The notes under the pieces: model-generated
Told to the model about the DNA's origin: nothing
Seen by the model: the letters and a program-made list of their open reading frames with translations, nothing else
Databases searched by the model: none
Origin: UBA1240 sp045599185
Lineage (GTDB): Bacteria > Spirochaetota > Spirochaetia > Treponematales > Treponemataceae
NCBI GenBank assembly: GCA_045599185.1
Contig: JAZRVO010000015.1
Coordinates: 62,001-126,000 of the forward strand
DNA length: 64,000 nt
Reading direction: 5' to 3'
Translations under genes and position numbers: made by a program
In this document: positions 8,514-17,466 of the stretch, piece after piece
How positions within the stretch are numbered: the stretch's first letter is position 1
How the letters are laid out: each line of letters begins with the position of its first letter

Positions 8514-10137
8514 CGTTTTTTCCTTTCGCTGTAAGCCTGCTGCTTATCACTCTGCCCAGCACCAAAATTGAAAAAGTAATGACGGTAAGGACAAGTGCCA
8601 GTGCGGCAGATTTTCCCCAGTCGCCCTGTTCCGCAAGGTTCAGTATTGCAATTGAAGTTAACGGCGTTTTGAACGAAACAAGAAATATTACGGCACTTAC
8701 GGTTCCAACACCTCGGGCAAAATTGTAAACCATTCCGCTAAAAACACCTTCCACGCTTAGCGGCAGCAAAACCGTTGCCAGAATGCCCAGCGGTTTTTGT
8801 CCCAATGTCTGGGCGGCATCGTCAAGGCTGGGTTTTATCTGGGCGTAGGCGCTGCAAATAATGCGGTAACTGAAAGGCATGAAGCCGACGGTTATTGCAA
8901 TAATTATAAAAAAAGCCGGCGCGCGCAGGTGCAATATGTTTGCAGAAAGGCTGAAAGCAAGGCCAAACAGGCTTCCGGGCACGGCACTAGGCAGCTGGCA
9001 AAGGCTGTTTATGCACTTTTTGAATGGTACGCTGGTGCGCTGGGCTAAAAAAGCCGCAACGCATGATAAAAATGTGCTTAAACTTGCACCGCAAAGGGCA
9101 AATATCAGGCTGTTCCTTATTTCCTTGCCGTATCGGGCAACGGCCTTTATGTGGCTGGTGGTAAAAGCGGTTTTAATTCCCCAAAGCTGTTCAAAACTGC
9201 CTGCAATTATTGCGGCAAATTGTGCAAGCACGCATACCGAAATTATCAGGCAGAACACAAAAAGTCCAATCTGCCCGGCGCGGCTATTTTCTGCACCTGC
9301 CGTTCCTGTTTTCATCAGTGTTTTTCCGCCTATTGTTGCGGTTTTTTCAAAATTCAGCTTTTGCAGGCGGTTTTGAATTGTGAACAGAATAACGGAAGGT
9401 ATTAAAAGGCTTATGCCCAAAAGTGCGCTGGCGGAAGAATCTATCCAGCCTGTAAGCTGGGTGTAAATTTCTACTGCCAGAACCTTAAAGCGGCCGGCAA
9501 CAATCATCGGGTTACCAAAATCGCTTAAAACGGAAACGCCTATAAACAGGGAAGACGAAAAAATTGCCGGCTTGGTAAGGGGCAGAATAACCGTGCGGAA
9601 TATTTTAAAATTGCCTGCGCCCATGTTTTGTGCGGCCAGAACCAGATTATAGTTTACGGCTGCAAAACTTTGGGCGCAGATTAAGTATGCCATAGGAAAA
9701 AAACACAGAACCTGGGCTAAAAGAAGCCCCCAGAATCCGTAAAGGCTTATGTCCAGATGAAGTATTGTTTTTGTTATAAAACCCTGCCGCCCAACAAGAA
9801 GAATGAATGCAAGGCCGCCAACAAAAGGCGGCGTAATAAGGTGAAGCACTGGCAGGCTTGCAAAAAATTTTGCGCCGGGTATGCGCTTAAAGGCTACGGC
9901 GTAGGCAAAAAAATAGCCGGTTAAAACGGAAAGGCTTGTGGAACACACGCATTCCAGCGCAGTGTTGGCTATAATCTGCAAGTAGCGCGGATTTGTAAAA
10001 AATTGCCTGAAATCACTTATTTTAGGCTGTAAAAAAACACATAAAAGAGGAAAAACTATAAATAAAAGCAAAAATAAAAGGCAAAAACACCAAACAGCAT
10101 AAAGTGTTCTGTCTTTGCCTTTCATGTAGTTAGTCAA
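8506..10137 (-). CDS. fbpB: Iron(III)-type ABC transporter permease (fused two-domain)
   Basis: This 543-residue inner-membrane protein contains two tandem permease domains of about six helices each, as in FbpB, SfuB and ThiP. Each half carries an EAA-type cytoplasmic loop contacting the ATPase, seen as AAQNMGAGNFKIFRTVILPL in the first half and AAQTLGQKPLGILATVLLPL in the second. It lies 2 nt after the binding-protein gene and overlaps the ATPase gene. The fused architecture is usual for ferric-iron importers. Confidence 0.87.
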   Translation of the reverse strand: MTNYMKGKDRTLYAVWCFCLLFLLLFIVFPLLCVFLQPKISDFRQFFTNPRYLQIIANTALECVCSTSLSVLTGYFFAYAVAFKRIPGAKFFASLPVLHLITPPFVGGLAFILLVGRQGFITKTILHLDISLYGFWGLLLAQVLCFFPMAYLICAQSFAAVNYNLVLAAQNMGAGNFKIFRTVILPLTKPAIFSSSLFIGVSVLSDFGNPMIVAGRFKVLAVEIYTQLTGWIDSSASALLGISLLIPSVILFTIQNRLQKLNFEKTATIGGKTLMKTGTAGAENSRAGQIGLFVFCLIISVCVLAQFAAIIAGSFEQLWGIKTAFTTSHIKAVARYGKEIRNSLIFALCGASLSTFLSCVAAFLAQRTSVPFKKCINSLCQLPSAVPGSLFGLAFSLSANILHLRAPAFFIIIAITVGFMPFSYRIICSAYAQIKPSLDDAAQTLGQKPLGILATVLLPLSVEGVFSGMVYNFARGVGTVSAVIFLVSFKTPLTSIAILNLAEQGDWGKSAALALVLTVITFSILVLGRVISSRLTAKGKNDE

Positions 10138-10139
10138 AA

Positions 10140-11150
10140 TTATTTAACCTCTGCTGACCATTTCTTGATTACTTCGTCTTTTTCGGCACTTGCCTTGTTT
10201 GCATCGTAATCAATAAGGTCAATTTTTTCAAGGCTGACAGAACCGGGCATAACCCTTGCGTTTTTGTTTACGGGAATTGTGTATGTCATTTCTGCCATAA
10301 TGCCCTGCGCCGGCGTATCAAGAATAAAATCGACGAATTTTTTTGCAGCGTTTGGGTGCTGTGCATTTTTCATAATTGAAATGCAGTCAACGTCACCAAC
10401 AGTTTTTGGCGGCGCAATAAGTTCAATGTTAAATCCCTGTGCCTTGTATTTTGCCAAAGCGTGCAGGTATGCAACGCCAATTGAATATTCACCAGTGCCA
10501 AGTAATTTTGGCGGTGCGCTGCCGGAATCAGGGAACTGGCCTACAAGCTGTGACAGTGCAATAAGATAATCCCAGCCTTTGTCCCATCCAAGGCGCTGCA
10601 GCTGGTTCTGCACGAACAAATATGCGGTAGAAGATGCCAGCGGATTTGTCATTACAATTTCATTTTTATAAATCGGGTTGGCAAGGTCGTCCCATGTTTC
10701 AGGCACTTTCTGATTTGGAAACTTCTGTTCAAAACGGGTTTTGTTAATGCCAATGCCAAGTGTCAGCACGCAGAAGCCTGTCCACGTGTTGTCGGCCGAT
10801 TTGGCGTAAGAAGGAAAATTTTCTGCAACCGGGCTTGCATAGCTTTCAAGTGCACCGGCCTGGGCTGCCTGAATGTGGTAGTTTGTTGCACCGCCAAGCA
10901 GAATGTCGGCCTGGGGCGCGTTTTTTTCGCTTATTACGCGGTTAACAAGTTCGCCGGTGGATGCACGCAGATAGTTTACTTTTATGCCTGTCTGCTGGCT
11001 GAATAAATCGCAGAGTGCTTTTGTTTCTTCGTCGTGAATGATTGAATAAACGTTTAATTCGTTTTCTTCGTTCTGTTTGTGGCAGCCTGTAAGGCAGGCA
11101 CTTAAAAGAATAAATGAAACCGTGCAGATTGCTGCAAAAAGTTTTTTCAT
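10140..11150 (-). CDS. fbpA: Iron(III)-type ABC transporter substrate-binding lipoprotein
   Basis: This 336-residue extracytoplasmic binding protein of the FbpA/AfuA group has a signal peptide with a lipobox ending in LTGC. The start of the mature domain, LNVYSIIHDEETKALCDLFSQ, and the segment LASSTAYLFVQNQL fit family 1 iron-binding proteins. 2-Aminoethylphosphonate and thiamine binders have related folds, so iron remains an inference. AAGGA precedes the ATG. The gene leads the operon behind its own promoter. Confidence 0.82.
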   Translation of the reverse strand: MKKLFAAICTVSFILLSACLTGCHKQNEENELNVYSIIHDEETKALCDLFSQQTGIKVNYLRASTGELVNRVISEKNAPQADILLGGATNYHIQAAQAGALESYASPVAENFPSYAKSADNTWTGFCVLTLGIGINKTRFEQKFPNQKVPETWDDLANPIYKNEIVMTNPLASSTAYLFVQNQLQRLGWDKGWDYLIALSQLVGQFPDSGSAPPKLLGTGEYSIGVAYLHALAKYKAQGFNIELIAPPKTVGDVDCISIMKNAQHPNAAKKFVDFILDTPAQGIMAEMTYTIPVNKNARVMPGSVSLEKIDLIDYDANKASAEKDEVIKKWSAEVK

Positions 11151-11213
11151 TTTTAATTTGTCCTTTTAATGGTTTGTAATGGTTGTTTTTCAATAATCTA
11201 ATGAAAATCTGGT

Positions 11214-11241
11214 ATTATATGAATGTTCAATTTTGTGTAAA
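11214..11241 (-). promoter_or_regulatory. Promoter of the iron-type ABC operon
   Basis: On the minus strand TTTACA (11236-11241) and a perfect TATAAT (11214-11219) are separated by 16 nt, about 63 nt before the start codon. No clear Fur box was recognised around it. Confidence 0.6.
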
Positions 11242-11348
11242 ATGAATATGACCAGTTTGCACCATTTTTGCATCTGGCTGAAAATAAGAAGAAAATCAAT
11301 CGAATATTTGGCCGGATGCCGCTTTTTTCATAAAATTCATCCGGGCAT

Positions 11349-11386
11349 AAAAAAACCGCTGAAACTGTAAAAGTTCAGCGGTTTTA
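11349..11386 (-). terminator. Intrinsic terminator of the NifU-like/GGGtGRT operon
   Basis: The stem AAAACCGCTGAA pairs with TTCAGCGGTTTT around a short loop. On the minus strand it is followed by seven Ts, downstream of the GGGtGRT stop codon. Confidence 0.8.
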
Positions 11387-11416
11387 CAAAAAGCTAAATA
11401 ATTTTATTTAATTAAC

Positions 11417-12427
11417 TTATTTGTTCAAAGCTGTTGCAACGTCTACAGCTACTGCTACAGTTGCACCAACCATTGGGTTGTTGCCAATTCCCAGGAAACC
11501 CATCATTTCAACGTGTGCTGGAACTGATGAAGAACCTGCGAACTGTGCATCTGAGTGCATACGACCCATTGTGTCTGTCATACCGTAAGAAGCTGGACCT
11601 GCAGCCATGTTGTCTGGGTGCAATGTACGACCTGTACCACCGCCTGATGCTACAGAGAAGTATTTCTTGCCTTTTTCAACACATTCTTTTTTGTATGTAC
11701 CTGCAACTGGGTGCTGGAAACGTGTTGGGTTTGTTGAGTTACCAGTGATAGAAACGTCTACGCCTTCGTGCCACATGATTGCAACACCTTCGCGTACATC
11801 GTCTGCACCGTAGCATTTAACTTTTGCGCGGTCACCAGTTGAATATGGAATTTCTTTTACAACTTTAAGTTCACCAGTGAAGTAATCAAACTGTGTCTGA
11901 ACGTAAGTAAAACCGTTGATGCGGCTGATAATCTGAGCTGCGTCTTTTCCAAGACCGTTCAGGATACAGCGCAATGGTTCTTTGCGTACTTTGTCTGCTT
12001 TTGCTGCAATTTTGATTGCACCTTCAGCAGCTGCAAAAGATTCGTGACCTGCCAGGAATGCGAAACATTTTGTTTCTTCGCGCAAAAGGCGGGCTGCAAG
12101 GTTTCCGTGTCCGAGACCAACTTTGCGGTCTTCTGCTACAGAACCTGGAATACAGAATGACTGCAAACCAATACCGATAGCTTCTGCTGCATCTGCTGCG
12201 TTTTTGCAGCCTTTTTTAATTGCAATAGCTGCACCACATACATAAGCCCATTTTGCGTTTTCAAAACAGATAGGCTGTGTTTCTTCAACAGTTTTGTATG
12301 GGTCGATACCTGCTTTTTCGCAGATTTCTTTTGCTTCTTCAATAGAAGAGATGCCGTTTTCGTTCAATGCTTTTGTAACTTTGGCAATACGGCGTTCGTA
12401 ACTTTCAAATGTAATTTTTTCAGCCAT
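11417..12427 (-). CDS. GGGtGRT family protein
   Basis: This 336-residue protein carries the family's defining motif GGGTGRT at 262-268 and a conserved C-terminus rich in Gly and Ala. The family is widespread in anaerobes and has no established function that I know of. It sits 17 nt behind a NifU-like Fe-S scaffold gene, which suggests a role linked to Fe-S metabolism. Codon use differs from most neighbours: GGT, CTT, GTA and ACA are preferred, as in the oad genes, consistent with high expression. GGAGG lies before the ATG. Confidence 0.88.
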   Translation of the reverse strand: MAEKITFESYERRIAKVTKALNENGISSIEEAKEICEKAGIDPYKTVEETQPICFENAKWAYVCGAAIAIKKGCKNAADAAEAIGIGLQSFCIPGSVAEDRKVGLGHGNLAARLLREETKCFAFLAGHESFAAAEGAIKIAAKADKVRKEPLRCILNGLGKDAAQIISRINGFTYVQTQFDYFTGELKVVKEIPYSTGDRAKVKCYGADDVREGVAIMWHEGVDVSITGNSTNPTRFQHPVAGTYKKECVEKGKKYFSVASGGGTGRTLHPDNMAAGPASYGMTDTMGRMHSDAQFAGSSSVPAHVEMMGFLGIGNNPMVGATVAVAVDVATALNK

Positions 12428-12444
12428 TTATTATTCCTCCCGCC

Positions 12445-13146
12445 TTATTCTTTTCTTGGGTCAATCAGTTTTACTGCGCCCTGTTCTTCAGTTGTGCGTC
12501 CATAAGAACCGCGAGCTTTGTCCATTGCTGTTGCAGGATCGTCGCCTTTCTTGATGAATTCCATCATTTTACCAAAGTGAATGAATTTGTAACCGATGAT
12601 AGCGCCGTCTTTGTCAACAGCAACTTTTTCTACATAGCCTTCTGCCATTTCCAAATAGCGAGGACCTTTTGCAGCGGTTGCAAACATTGTACCAACCTGT
12701 GAGCGGAGTCCTTTTCCCAGGTCTTCCAGAGAAGCACCAACAACAAGACCGCCTTCGCTGAATGCAGACTGTGTGCGTCCGTAAACAATCTGAAGGAAAA
12801 GTTCGCGCATTGCTGTGTTGATAGCGTCACAAACAAGGTCTGTGTTCAGTGCTTCAAGCAAAGTTTTTCCAATAAGGATTTCAGAAGCCATAGCTGCTGA
12901 GTGTGTCATACCAGAACAACCGATTGTTTCAACCAGTGCTTCCTGAATAATGCCGTCTTTTACGTTAAGGGTAAGCTTACATGCACCCTGCTGTGGTGCA
13001 CACCAGCCGATACCGTGTGTAAAACCAGAAATGTCTTTGATTTCTTTAGCCTGTACCCATTTTCCTTCTTCCGGAATTGGTGCAGGTCCATGATACGCGG
13101 CCTTAGCCAATGGACACATGTGTTCCACTTCTGCCGAATAAACCAT
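12445..13146 (-). CDS. NifU/IscU-like iron-sulfur cluster scaffold protein
   Basis: This 233-residue protein is related to the NifU N-terminal scaffold domain. Cysteines expected for cluster assembly are in MCPLAK near the N-terminus, in GWCAPQQGACKL and in ETIGCSGMTHSA. It is longer than IscU and belongs to the group found beside GGGtGRT proteins, not in a classical isc operon. No cysteine desulfurase is present in the window. AGAGG precedes the ATG, and the gene leads a two-gene operon with highly-expressed-type codon use. Confidence 0.8.
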   Translation of the reverse strand: MVYSAEVEHMCPLAKAAYHGPAPIPEEGKWVQAKEIKDISGFTHGIGWCAPQQGACKLTLNVKDGIIQEALVETIGCSGMTHSAAMASEILIGKTLLEALNTDLVCDAINTAMRELFLQIVYGRTQSAFSEGGLVVGASLEDLGKGLRSQVGTMFATAAKGPRYLEMAEGYVEKVAVDKDGAIIGYKFIHFGKMMEFIKKGDDPATAMDKARGSYGRTTEEQGAVKLIDPRKE

Positions 13147-13171
13147 AGTTTAACCTCTGTATGTTTGAATA

Positions 13172-13187
13172 AACTCGCTCAGGCGAG
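13172..13187. promoter_or_regulatory. Perfect palindrome in the NifU-like operon leader
   Basis: ACTCGC and GCGAGT face each other across a TCAG spacer, about 26 nt upstream of the start codon and just downstream of a TATTAT-like -10 on the minus strand. It could be a repressor operator or a short RNA hairpin. Which protein would bind is unknown. Confidence 0.45.
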
Positions 13188-13422
13188 TATTTTGAGTTTC
13201 TTATCTTCTATAATACCGAATAATTTTTAAATGTTCTATAGTTAGCCAAAATACTTGACCAAAATTTTCCAAAACAGGCTGCCATAAGGCATAAACCGGT
13301 GCAAAAACGGGCAGAAAGTTTTTTGACATTTTCTGATGTGTCATAAAAAGATAGTTGTTCTGTCAATACGAAAGCTTGCGTTTTTCCGGCGGTGCATGTA
13401 AAATATTGTAAACTGAAAGTTG

Positions 13423-13457
13423 AAAACGTTCCTGCATTATCGGGGACGTTTTTTTTC
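13423..13457 (+). terminator. Orphan intrinsic terminator
   Basis: AACGTTCC pairs with GGGGACGTT (allowing a G-U pair) and is followed by eight Ts on the plus strand. No plus-strand gene lies upstream in this intergenic region, so it may end a small RNA or act as a conditional terminator before the GH5 gene. Confidence 0.6.
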
Positions 13458-13486
13458 TTTAGCCCGAATATCGAGTTTTAAAATTT

Positions 13487-13525
13487 TGTCATTTCAAACT
13501 AGATTCAACGAATTCAGCATGACAG
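13487..13525. repeat. Interspersed hairpin repeat, locus 2
   Basis: TGTCATTTCAAAC at the left and TTCAGCATGACA at the right form a degraded member of the family seen at 1864, 53800 and 56006. Confidence 0.5.
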
Positions 13526-13589
13526 ATTTTATTGCATTCTATGTAAAGCCCGAAATTGTACCAGAATGAAACAAACGGAGAAAATGGCA

Positions 13590-14762
13590 ATGCTGAAAAA
13601 AACAGAAAAATGCACGAAATTAAGTAAAATTTTCATCTGTTCAGTTTTAGTATTTTTGCATGGTACCTTAAGTTTTTCCCAGACCGGCACAAATTTGCCA
13701 AATTATTTTACTTTTTCTTCATTTGACTATGTCGCACAGCTTAAAAGCGGCTGGAACATGGGCAACAGCCTAGATTCTTACGGGATGCCGGGTCTTGCTG
13801 CCGAAACTTACTGGGGTTCGCCCAAAGCAACTGAAGCACTTTTTGAAGAAATTAAAAAAGCCGGATTTTCTTCGGTGCGCATACCGGTAAGCTGGCACGA
13901 CCATGTTGATGACGGTTACAGGATTGATTCAAAATGGATGAACCGGGTAAAGGAAGTTGCAGACATGGCACTGGCGCAGGATCTTTTTGTTATCATCAAC
14001 TGCCACCATGACTGCGGCTTTTTTGACGGCGCCGGTTACAGCGTAAAAATGTACGAAATTGAAAAGTCCAAAAAATTTTTAACCGCAATCTGGCAGCAGA
14101 TAGCTTCTGCCTTTGCCGATTATGACGGCCGGGTAAGTTTTGAACTGCTTAACGAGCCGCGCCTTGTTGGTGAAGCTTTTGAATGGGAATGGAACGTTAA
14201 TTCCCAGCCTTTAATTGAAGCGGCTAAGGCAATTAACGAATTAAGCCAGAGCTGCCTTGATGTTATAAGGCAGAGCGGACAGAACAATGCACGTCGTTTT
14301 GTGCTTGTAACGCCTTATGTTGCAAACCCTTATGCGGCAGCTTCTTCCATGTATGTTCTTCCTGCTGATACGGCAAAAGACAAGCTTATAGTTTCGGTGC
14401 ACTGCTATGCGCCTTACCGCTTTGCCCTTGACCCGAAAGGCGTAAAAACTTTTGGCGTAAATGACCGGCTGGAAATTGAAGCCCTGATGGATACGCTGAA
14501 AACCGGCGTTATTGACCGCCTGAACCTGCCGGTTGTTATTACGGAATTTGGTGCGGTTAACAAAAATAACCTTAACGACCGCTGCAAATGGCTGGAATGT
14601 TTTTTGCAGAATGCGCGGAATTACGGCATGGCAACGATTGTTTGGGATAACGGCAATGTTGCGTCTAAAAGCGGAAGCAGTGAGGAACTTTTTGGCCTGC
14701 TGAACCGGACGAAATTAAAGTGGTATTTCCCGAAATATACAAAAATTATGACTGCCCGGTAA
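13590..14762 (+). CDS. Glycoside hydrolase family 5 endoglucanase-like enzyme
   Basis: This is a secreted beta-glycanase of the GH5 type, most like subfamily 4. It has a signal peptide (residues 1 to about 30, ending in LSFSQ). The catalytic glutamates are E189 in ELLNEP and E319 in VITEFGA. WNMGNSLD near 55-62 and NCHHD near 138-142 are further family marks. No carbohydrate-binding module or dockerin follows. GGAG lies 9 nt before the ATG at 13590, which I prefer over the in-frame ATGs at 13566 and 13584. Substrate (cellulose, xyloglucan or mixed-linkage glucan) cannot be fixed from sequence. Confidence 0.86.
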   Translation: MLKKTEKCTKLSKIFICSVLVFLHGTLSFSQTGTNLPNYFTFSSFDYVAQLKSGWNMGNSLDSYGMPGLAAETYWGSPKATEALFEEIKKAGFSSVRIPVSWHDHVDDGYRIDSKWMNRVKEVADMALAQDLFVIINCHHDCGFFDGAGYSVKMYEIEKSKKFLTAIWQQIASAFADYDGRVSFELLNEPRLVGEAFEWEWNVNSQPLIEAAKAINELSQSCLDVIRQSGQNNARRFVLVTPYVANPYAAASSMYVLPADTAKDKLIVSVHCYAPYRFALDPKGVKTFGVNDRLEIEALMDTLKTGVIDRLNLPVVITEFGAVNKNNLNDRCKWLECFLQNARNYGMATIVWDNGNVASKSGSSEELFGLLNRTKLKWYFPKYTKIMTAR

Positions 14763-14801
14763 TTTTGGGGCGTGTTCATTATTTTTGCGTGTAGTTGCGC
14801 A

Positions 14802-16418
14802 TTATTGCACAACTACGGCGGTGCATTCAATTTCATCGTTTAAGCCGGTGTTTTTGGGTGCAGTAATTTTTACCCGCACTTCAGTACCTGCCAGTGCAGC
14901 AAGTTCGCTGGTTTCGCCTAAAAGTTCCAAATGAAGGAAATTTTCTGCAACGGCACGCACCGGGTTTGTACGGCGTTTTTCGACAATTGCCGTAACTTCT
15001 TTACCGATAAAGCTTTGTATGTAATTTTTCTTGTTTTTTTCAGCTTCGGCACAAAGCCACTTAACCCGGTCGTTTGCAATGCGCTGGGGAACCTGATTTT
15101 TCATTGTATAGGCTTCTGTTCCAGGGCGCGGCGAAAACGGAAAGGCGTGAATCCACGTAAAGCAGCATTTTTTACACAGTTCTTTTGTCTTTTCAAAATC
15201 TTCATCACTTTCGCCGGGAAAACCTGCAATAATGTCGCAGGCAATGAACGCGCCGGGCTTGATGCGGCGTATGTTTTCTACCGCGGTTTCTACGGTTTTG
15301 GCCAGATACGGCCGGTGCATTGCGCGAAGAATGCTGTCGCTGCCCGACTGTACCGAAAGGTGAAAATGAGGCCTTATCCGTTCGCTTTTTATAATCCTGC
15401 ACAAATTTTCGTCAACGCGTTCCGGGTAAAGGCTTGAAATGCGGAAATTTACCAGCTTTGTATTTAAAAGCAGGTATTCCAAAAGGTCGGCAAGGTCGTA
15501 AAATGGTTTGGTTTTTAGGGCAGGGCTAAAAACCTGCTTTGCTTCGTCATCCTGCTGAAGGGTAAAAGGGTTAGGGCTTTTGTAAAGGCTTAAATTAACG
15601 CCTGTAATGACAATTTCACGCTGGCCGCTCTGTTCAATTTGCAAGGCGCGTGCCAAAACTTCTGCTGCATCCAGCGAAACCGGTTTGTTCCTTGCAATGC
15701 AGATGCGGCAAAAACTGCAATGGCGCGAACAGCCGTCCTGTATTTTAAGCGATGCGCGGGAATGGTTGTAAAAAGTGTCGGTTACAAGCTTAAACTTTGC
15801 ACCTGTGCCGGGCAGTGCGGCAAATTCCTGCACAAGGCTTGGTATGTTCTGCGCCGGCTGGGGTTTCAGTTTGTTGTTCTGTTTTTTTTGCGTTTTCTGT
15901 GCTTCGCCTGCTTTTACTGTTTCCGGGGCTTGGTCATTAAGGCTGGCGTTCTGCAAAACCGGCCAGCTGCGTATTTTATTGCAAAGCATTTGGGTAAAGT
16001 CTGAATCGCTTGCGGCATTTTCAATTTGTGCAAACTGCCGGGCAAAATAAGGCGCAAAATCGGCCATTTCTTCTTTAAGCGTGCCGGGTATAACCACCAC
16101 GCGCGGGTCAATGGCTTCAATTGCGGCCGGTTCAACCTGCGCGTAGCAGCCCGTAACAATTACGGCGGTTCTGATGAATTTGTTCAGCAGCATGCGGATA
16201 AGCCGGCGGGCTTTTTGTTCGGCTTTTGCAGTAACTGTACAGGTGTTTATAATGCACAAAACCGGCTCTGTACGGGTGTTTTCGCCGGCTGTTTCGTGTT
16301 TCATGGAAATTGAAAAGCCGCAGTCGGCAAAACATTTTGCCAGAGACTCACTTTCTATCTGGTTCAGTTTACAGCCCAATGTTTCAAAATGAACTGTATA
16401 AGCGTTTAAATCATTCAT
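14802..16418 (-). CDS. mtaB: tRNA t6A37 methylthiotransferase MtaB
   Basis: This radical-SAM methylthiotransferase converts t6A37 to ms2t6A37 in ANN-decoding tRNAs. The N-terminal UPF0004 domain starts with FETLGCKLNQIES, with further cluster cysteines in INTCTV and VTGCYAQ. The radical SAM cluster motif is CSRHCSFC, and the C-terminus has a TRAM-like domain. At 538 residues it is longer than usual because of a Lys/Gln-rich insertion (about 180-200) between the two cluster domains. It lies 3 nt after a TPR gene in the bactofilin operon. Confidence 0.9.
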   Translation of the reverse strand: MNDLNAYTVHFETLGCKLNQIESESLAKCFADCGFSISMKHETAGENTRTEPVLCIINTCTVTAKAEQKARRLIRMLLNKFIRTAVIVTGCYAQVEPAAIEAIDPRVVVIPGTLKEEMADFAPYFARQFAQIENAASDSDFTQMLCNKIRSWPVLQNASLNDQAPETVKAGEAQKTQKKQNNKLKPQPAQNIPSLVQEFAALPGTGAKFKLVTDTFYNHSRASLKIQDGCSRHCSFCRICIARNKPVSLDAAEVLARALQIEQSGQREIVITGVNLSLYKSPNPFTLQQDDEAKQVFSPALKTKPFYDLADLLEYLLLNTKLVNFRISSLYPERVDENLCRIIKSERIRPHFHLSVQSGSDSILRAMHRPYLAKTVETAVENIRRIKPGAFIACDIIAGFPGESDEDFEKTKELCKKCCFTWIHAFPFSPRPGTEAYTMKNQVPQRIANDRVKWLCAEAEKNKKNYIQSFIGKEVTAIVEKRRTNPVRAVAENFLHLELLGETSELAALAGTEVRVKITAPKNTGLNDEIECTAVVVQ

Positions 16419-16421
16419 ATT

Positions 16422-17057
16422 TTACAAATACTGGCTGGTTCGTTCTTTGCCGCGCTGGGCATCAACCTGACTTGGGTTAATTTTCAATGCGTTTTCGTAG
16501 GCTTTTGCCGCTTCGCTAAAGCTGCGTGCCATTTCCCGGGCATAGCCAAGGCGAACCCACCACTGGTCGTTCAGCGGTTCGTAGCGCACCGCCGCAGTAA
16601 GGGCAATGTCCGCATGGTTGTAGGAAGCCTTGCGTATGTAAATTTCGCCCATGTAGTAATAGGCGTTGCCAATGCGGCTGGCATTGTTGCTTACCAGCGA
16701 AATATATTCCTGAAAAAGGCTTAGTGCCGAATCGTTGTTTCCCAGAAAATACCGGGCTTCGGCTAAAGATTCAATTATATGGTGTTCGTAGCGGTTGTGC
16801 TTTAAAGCCGTGTTTGCCCAGTATTCTGCTTCCCGGTACTGGTGGTTTTCCACCAGCGACTGGCACAAAACTATGTAATAGTCCATGTTTTTTTCGTCGC
16901 CGGCAAGAACTTCCTTGCAAAGTGCTATTGCCTGAACATACTGACCTTTGCTGTAAAGTTTGTATGCCTGATTCTGTTCGCTTTGGGCAAAAGCCCCGGC
17001 CAGACAGAAAACAGAAAAAAGCAGGGAAATTAAGCAGAATCTAAGCTGTTTTTTCAT
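16422..17057 (-). CDS. Secreted tetratricopeptide repeat protein
   Basis: The ATG at 17057 overlaps the bactofilin stop codon in the arrangement ATGA, so the two are translationally coupled. A signal peptide (MKKQLRFCLISLLF to about AFAQS) is followed by TPR units of the A-G-Y type, for example NQAYKLYSKGQYVQAIALCKE and EAAKAYENALKINPSQVDAQ. The protein probably acts as a periplasmic or envelope scaffold. Its coupling with a bactofilin suggests a role in envelope or cell-shape organisation, which is inference. Confidence 0.75.
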   Translation of the reverse strand: MKKQLRFCLISLLFSVFCLAGAFAQSEQNQAYKLYSKGQYVQAIALCKEVLAGDEKNMDYYIVLCQSLVENHQYREAEYWANTALKHNRYEHHIIESLAEARYFLGNNDSALSLFQEYISLVSNNASRIGNAYYYMGEIYIRKASYNHADIALTAAVRYEPLNDQWWVRLGYAREMARSFSEAAKAYENALKINPSQVDAQRGKERTSQYL

Positions 17058-17422
17058 ACGCTCTTGCGTTCCATGGTACATTTGCCCGAAAAAAAGCAGC
17101 CGTTTTCAAGAACAACTTTTCCGGCCGTAATGTCGCCGTTTACGGAACCGCTTGCAGTAACGTGCACAATCAAATCGGCCACAATATTTCCGTCTACCTT
17201 GCCGCGTACAAGCACCTTGCTGGCTTTTATGTCGGCGTTTACCACGGCATTTGAATCAATTACCAGTTCGCTGGTTGCATCAATGCTGCCGGTTACGGCG
17301 CCTTTTATCATAAGTGGTTTTTGAAACTTAATTGTTCCCTGAAACGAAATATCATCTGCGATTACTGTATCGAAATCTTCTTCATCAATGTCAAAAACGT
17401 CAATTTCTTTTTGGTCAAACAT
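17054..17422 (-). CDS. Bactofilin (polymer-forming cytoskeletal protein)
   Basis: This 122-residue protein has the bactofilin beta-helix core (about 25-115), with repeated short strands such as GAVTGSIDATSELVIDSNA and DGNIVADLIVHVTASGSVNG, flanked by short charged tails. Bactofilins self-polymerise and position cell-wall enzymes or organise shape in spiral bacteria. It leads the operon with a TPR protein and mtaB. No ribosome-binding site is visible, and a good promoter ends 6 nt before the ATG. Confidence 0.88.
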   Translation of the reverse strand: MFDQKEIDVFDIDEEDFDTVIADDISFQGTIKFQKPLMIKGAVTGSIDATSELVIDSNAVVNADIKASKVLVRGKVDGNIVADLIVHVTASGSVNGDITAGKVVLENGCFFSGKCTMERKSV

Positions 17423-17428
17423 AATTCA

Positions 17429-17457
17429 ATTTTATGGGAATTGTAAGCAATAATCAA
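17429..17457 (-). promoter_or_regulatory. Leaderless-type promoter of the bactofilin operon
   Basis: On the minus strand TTGATT (17452-17457), a 17-nt spacer and TAAAAT (17429-17434) are followed by exactly 6 nt and then the ATG of the bactofilin gene. Confidence 0.6.
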
Positions 17458-17466
17458 TAAGTTTGT

